Origin: Bacteroidia bacterium
GTDB taxonomy: Bacteria; Bacteroidota; Bacteroidia; AKYH767-A; OLB10
Length of the DNA: 64,000 nt
Assembly (NCBI GenBank): GCA_037045145.1
Contig: JBAOIA010000011.1
Coordinates: forward strand, 1,860,001 to 1,924,000
Direction: 5' to 3'
A program made the translations under genes and the position numbers. Shown here piece by piece: positions 62,301-64,000 of the stretch. Each line of letters starts with the position of its first letter. The stretch's first letter is position 1. The notes below the pieces were generated by a model. The model was not told the origin of the DNA and searched no databases. It saw only the letters and a list, made by a program, of their open reading frames with translations.

Positions 62301-64000
62301 GGCAAGTTTTGTCCAGGTACTATTGCAAATAGCGTTGTTGTTGCTGTAAAAGCAATTCCGTCTGCTAACATTTCAAGTGTTACCAATGCAACAATTTGTA
62401 AGAATGACAGTGTGCGGATGCAGGTTAGTTTTACAGGTAATGGTGCCCCATACACATTTGGTTTGGTAACCAATGCTGGTGCACCGGCAAATATAAATGC
62501 CACTGCCAATCCATATTATTTTTATGTACATCCAATCAGTAACACAAATTATATAGTAACAACAGTAACAGACGCATTTTGCAGTAAGACAAATATTAAT
62601 GATACTGTTTCTGTAACAGTAAATCAATTGCCTACTGCAGTTCTTTCCGGAACAACAACAGTATGTGCGGGACAACAAGCTACATTAACAATCAATTTTA
62701 CCGGAACAGGTCCATTTACAGGAAGCTGTGTTGCAAGTACGGGCGGAACAATTAATTTTAATACCTCAACAAATCCATATACATTTAATGTTACACCGGG
62801 TGCAACGACTACCTATTCACTAAGTGCTACAATAAATGATGCAAAGTGTTCTAATAATACTAATCCGGCAACAGCCATAGTGACGGTTAATGCATTACCT
62901 CAGGCATCAATTAGCGGGAATAAAACAATCTGTACTGGAGAAAATGATACCTTGCTGGTAAACTTCACTACAGGCAATGCACCTTGGACATTCTATTATA
63001 AAGATGGATTAGGCAACACTTTTGGTCCAATTACGACCAGCAATAATCCATATAAAGTTGTAGTTAGTCCAACAGCTACAACAACATTTCAACTTGATTC
63101 TGTGTTTAGCGGAGTTTGTAAAGGAAGTGTCAATGGCATTGGTAGTGTCACTGTAAGACCATTGCCAACAGCAACATTTACAACGAATAACGATACCATT
63201 TGTAATGGCAATGCCACTAACTTAACAATTCAGTTCACAGGTACAGCCCCATTCAGTTATCAGTTGCAAGGACAAGCAGTTCAGAATGCGGCCACCAATC
63301 CTGTTACAATTAATGTTAATCCAACAACTACTACAAATTACACATTGGTTAAGGTAAATGATCAGCTTTGTTCAAATACAACAAGCCAGCAAATAAAAGT
63401 TACTGTGCTGAATTTACCGACAGCAACACTTTCAACAACTACTCCAAATTTATGTGTAGGTTCCAGCGGAAGCATTACCATAAGCTTTACAGGTAACGGA
63501 CCTTTCACTACAGCCTACTCAAACGGAACTGTGAACACACCTGTAGTAAGCAATACAAATTCTATTGTAATTCCGGTTTCACCAACAGTTAACACAACAT
63601 ATTCATTAGTTGGAAACGTCAATAGCATGTATGGTTGTAATGCACCTGTCAATCCGGCAACTACAACAATTACTGTAAACCCGTTGCCAACAATGACCAT
63701 TAGCGGCAATCCAATTATATGTGAAAGTACATCTGCAACCTTCAACATTGCATTTACAGGTACAGCACCTTTTAACTACAGCTATTTTAATGGAACATCT
63801 AATGTGAATGGAACAACAAGTACAAATCCATTAACTGTATCGGTGAGTCCTCCAGTAGGTACAACAACTTATACACCTGTTAGTATTAACGACCAATTTT
63901 GCGCAGGAACATCTTTAAATGGATCTTCAGTTGTAAAAGTTAATCCTAAACCTACTGCCACATTGTTTGGTAATGATACTATTTGTTTAGGCACAGCATC
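59307..64000 (+). CDS. Very large secreted protein with Ig-like repeats; 3' end beyond the window
   Basis: Translation begins MIRKHILTLLIFCTLSTLNVKA and continues in one frame to the window end (about 1564 residues, no stop reached in the parts translated). After the signal peptide comes SHLFGGEITWTC...LKVYRDCNG (about 25-60), the start of a Bacteroidota family usually carrying gliding-motility/T9SS type C-terminal domains. FN3-like domains lie in the middle (about 450-640: DVGLYWETPG, TQLNWNSLF). From about residue 750 there are repeats of about 90 residues with DTICxG...FTGTGPF. The missing 3' end should hold the export domain. It is probably a surface or gliding-related adhesin. Confidence 0.75.
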   Translation, partial: MIRKHILTLLIFCTLSTLNVKASHLFGGEITWTCIKSGPDIGKFQFTLKVYRDCNGIPFTPPSAIQVYGNPLVTSIPINPALMVVTDLSPTGCGFTCANPAAGATQEFIMKTNPVFLNGTPPATGWVFAIDDCCRNPLANIVGAGGFTIRAVMYPYNGQNMNPCYDSSPFFKERPNTYICIGYPYTYNPTAVDPELDSLYSDWTYPLEQPSSAPPAAFNAPIINFTPPYTVNSQLPGNVTMNHQSGEITFFVTTASGVTGNFATCLKVTAYKCNQKVAEIFRDYGVVLTTNCFVQNPPTINLPPAINLPFAGGTLKDTTVHVGDTVRFRIDATDFQKNIGSGAAFQTIRIDAYGDQFGTPINTNSGCQYPPCAKLDKLTPVISPLAAFINFEWVTTCDHIIKPSGCLRERNTYYFIIKAQDNYCPAPAISTITISVTVIQSKPLEPPHVRGASVLNTAGDVGLYWETPGVVNQLDTHHVFNSYQIYASNNYAGPYTLVDSVAGNKDFYKQKGDTITATQLNTLIGANANNAPVYFYVKTKSLCNGDSISVASDTISTMFVSSTIVNCETQLNWNSLFKHAYPGSAGLVYKIYREHPIGSSPVQIATVPNLWPTASYTDPFSKTVCRDSVKYYVSIDDTLIIIPTPTITRCVSKSNVIKRVIDNRFVANISPAGPTNLCPPNCVNITASANPSPACFTTSYLWSNGATTSSITACAAGSYSAVITQSPSGCTSTTPSHVVTLTPGPTANIAISGTSSVCPGDSVNLQFNFAGGAPYTYSYNVPGPGCVGTTVVNAVANSSPVIIRVPVNCNFNYTLNSVMGACAGTVSGSANATIKALPTASVVNTANDTICNGGGSTISLSFTGTGPWQYVVKSSTGPDITATTASNPVSINVSPAATTTYTLFSVKDACPGTVTGTRKIVVLPVPNATMSITGNDTICSGSSTVIRVDFTGTGPFVGNIKDNSTGVLTPVNTAASFITLSVSPSSTTTYSFQNFTSSGKFCPGTIANSVVVAVKAIPSANISSVTNATICKNDSVRMQVSFTGNGAPYTFGLVTNAGAPANINATANPYYFYVHPISNTNYIVTTVTDAFCSKTNINDTVSVTVNQLPTAVLSGTTTVCAGQQATLTINFTGTGPFTGSCVASTGGTINFNTSTNPYTFNVTPGATTTYSLSATINDAKCSNNTNPATAIVTVNALPQASISGNKTICTGENDTLLVNFTTGNAPWTFYYKDGLGNTFGPITTSNNPYKVVVSPTATTTFQLDSVFSGVCKGSVNGIGSVTVRPLPTATFTTNNDTICNGNATNLTIQFTGTAPFSYQLQGQAVQNAATNPVTINVNPTTTTNYTLVKVNDQLCSNTTSQQIKVTVLNLPTATLSTTTPNLCVGSSGSITISFTGNGPFTTAYSNGTVNTPVVSNTNSIVIPVSPTVNTTYSLVGNVNSMYGCNAPVNPATTTITVNPLPTMTISGNPIICESTSATFNIAFTGTAPFNYSYFNGTSNVNGTTSTNPLTVSVSPPVGTTTYTPVSINDQFCAGTSLNGSSVVKVNPKPTATLFGNDTICLGTA
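61560..64000 (+). repeat. At least nine tandem Ig-like repeats of about 90 codons
   Basis: Units begin near 61560, 61850, 62105, 62385, 62645, 62915, 63185, 63435, 63705 and 63970. Each has a [G/N]-x-x-x-[I/V/L]-C motif followed about 12 residues later by [FT]GxxPF or PW. The period is 250-290 bases. Units are diverged at the DNA level, so recent expansion is not obvious. Confidence 0.8.

Noticed and set aside
61742..63748. Several minus-strand frames (175, 78, 101 and 77 residues) near the window end
   Set aside because: All lie opposite the Ig-like repeats of the large plus-strand gene, and their Val/Thr/Pro-rich composition mirrors that repeat.
61560..64000. Possible CRISPR-like or satellite array because of the regular 250-290-base period
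   Set aside because: The periodicity is at the protein level (Ig-like domains). No short identical DNA repeat with unique spacers is present.

Overview
The window is about 64 kb of a chromosome from a Bacteroidota member, probably an environmental or uncultured lineage; I cannot fix the order from sequence alone. Four things point to this phylum. Seven proteins end in C-terminal domains of the type IX secretion (T9SS type A) kind. Many genes are preceded by the Bacteroidota -7 box TAnnTTTG, several within 10-40 nt of the start codon, and Shine-Dalgarno sequences are rare. The LptD, MCE, long-form GAPDH and Mpl proteins look like the versions found in this phylum. Composition is AT-rich except in parts of the T9SS locus. 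No tRNA, rRNA, CRISPR array, transposase or phage genes were seen.

Layout. 1-3.1 kb: a tight operon of an ATP-grasp ligase, a GCS2-type carboxylate-amine ligase and a stand-alone class I glutamine amidotransferase, probably making or breaking an unidentified amide or peptide. 3.2-6.8 kb: pyrR-pyrB, a STAS protein, a small T9SS cargo and RNase Z. 6.8-11.8 kb: lptD diverging from an envelope pair (SPOR-domain amidase, MCE protein). 11.8-14.2 kb: etfB-etfA-bifunctional nuclease. 14.3-17.6 kb: small membrane/stress-type genes (YtxH, holin-like, helical) and a long-form GAPDH.

17.6-33.6 kb is the accessory core. It is one leftward, translationally overlapped operon of six T9SS cargo genes, built as three repeats of a two-gene module: a right-handed beta-helix protein followed by a repeat (propeller-like) protein. 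The first helix gene encodes 2480 residues. The second is cut down to 346 residues and lost its signal peptide. The third appears to have regained one from repetitive intergenic DNA. Two of the three propeller genes carry a striking three-part inverted repeat over the start and signal-peptide codons, whose sequence differs between paralogs while pairing is kept. A 113-bp imperfect palindrome lies upstream of the operon.

34-37.3 kb: a MacB/FtsX-type permease, rpsF-rpsR-rplI and efp. 37.5-41.5 kb: a signalling operon (receiver; hybrid kinase with REC-PAS-HisKA-HATPase-REC-HPt; sigma-54-type AAA+ response regulator lacking its DNA-binding domain and with GAFTDA instead of GAFTGA). It is followed by a small membrane protein, a 1027-residue T9SS cargo and a membrane-anchored lectin-fold protein. 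46-59 kb: mostly housekeeping and envelope genes (LptF/G-type permease, mpl, esterase, HerA-like ATPase, PBP1A, tpiA, PagL-like lipid A deacylase, nitronate monooxygenase family, an M16 protease pair). 59.3 kb to the end: a very large secreted protein with at least nine Ig-like repeats of about 90 residues, running off the window.

In function, most of the window serves the cell envelope: LPS export and remodelling, peptidoglycan synthesis, recycling and cleavage, and secreted adhesin-like proteins. Central metabolism and translation genes are interspersed.
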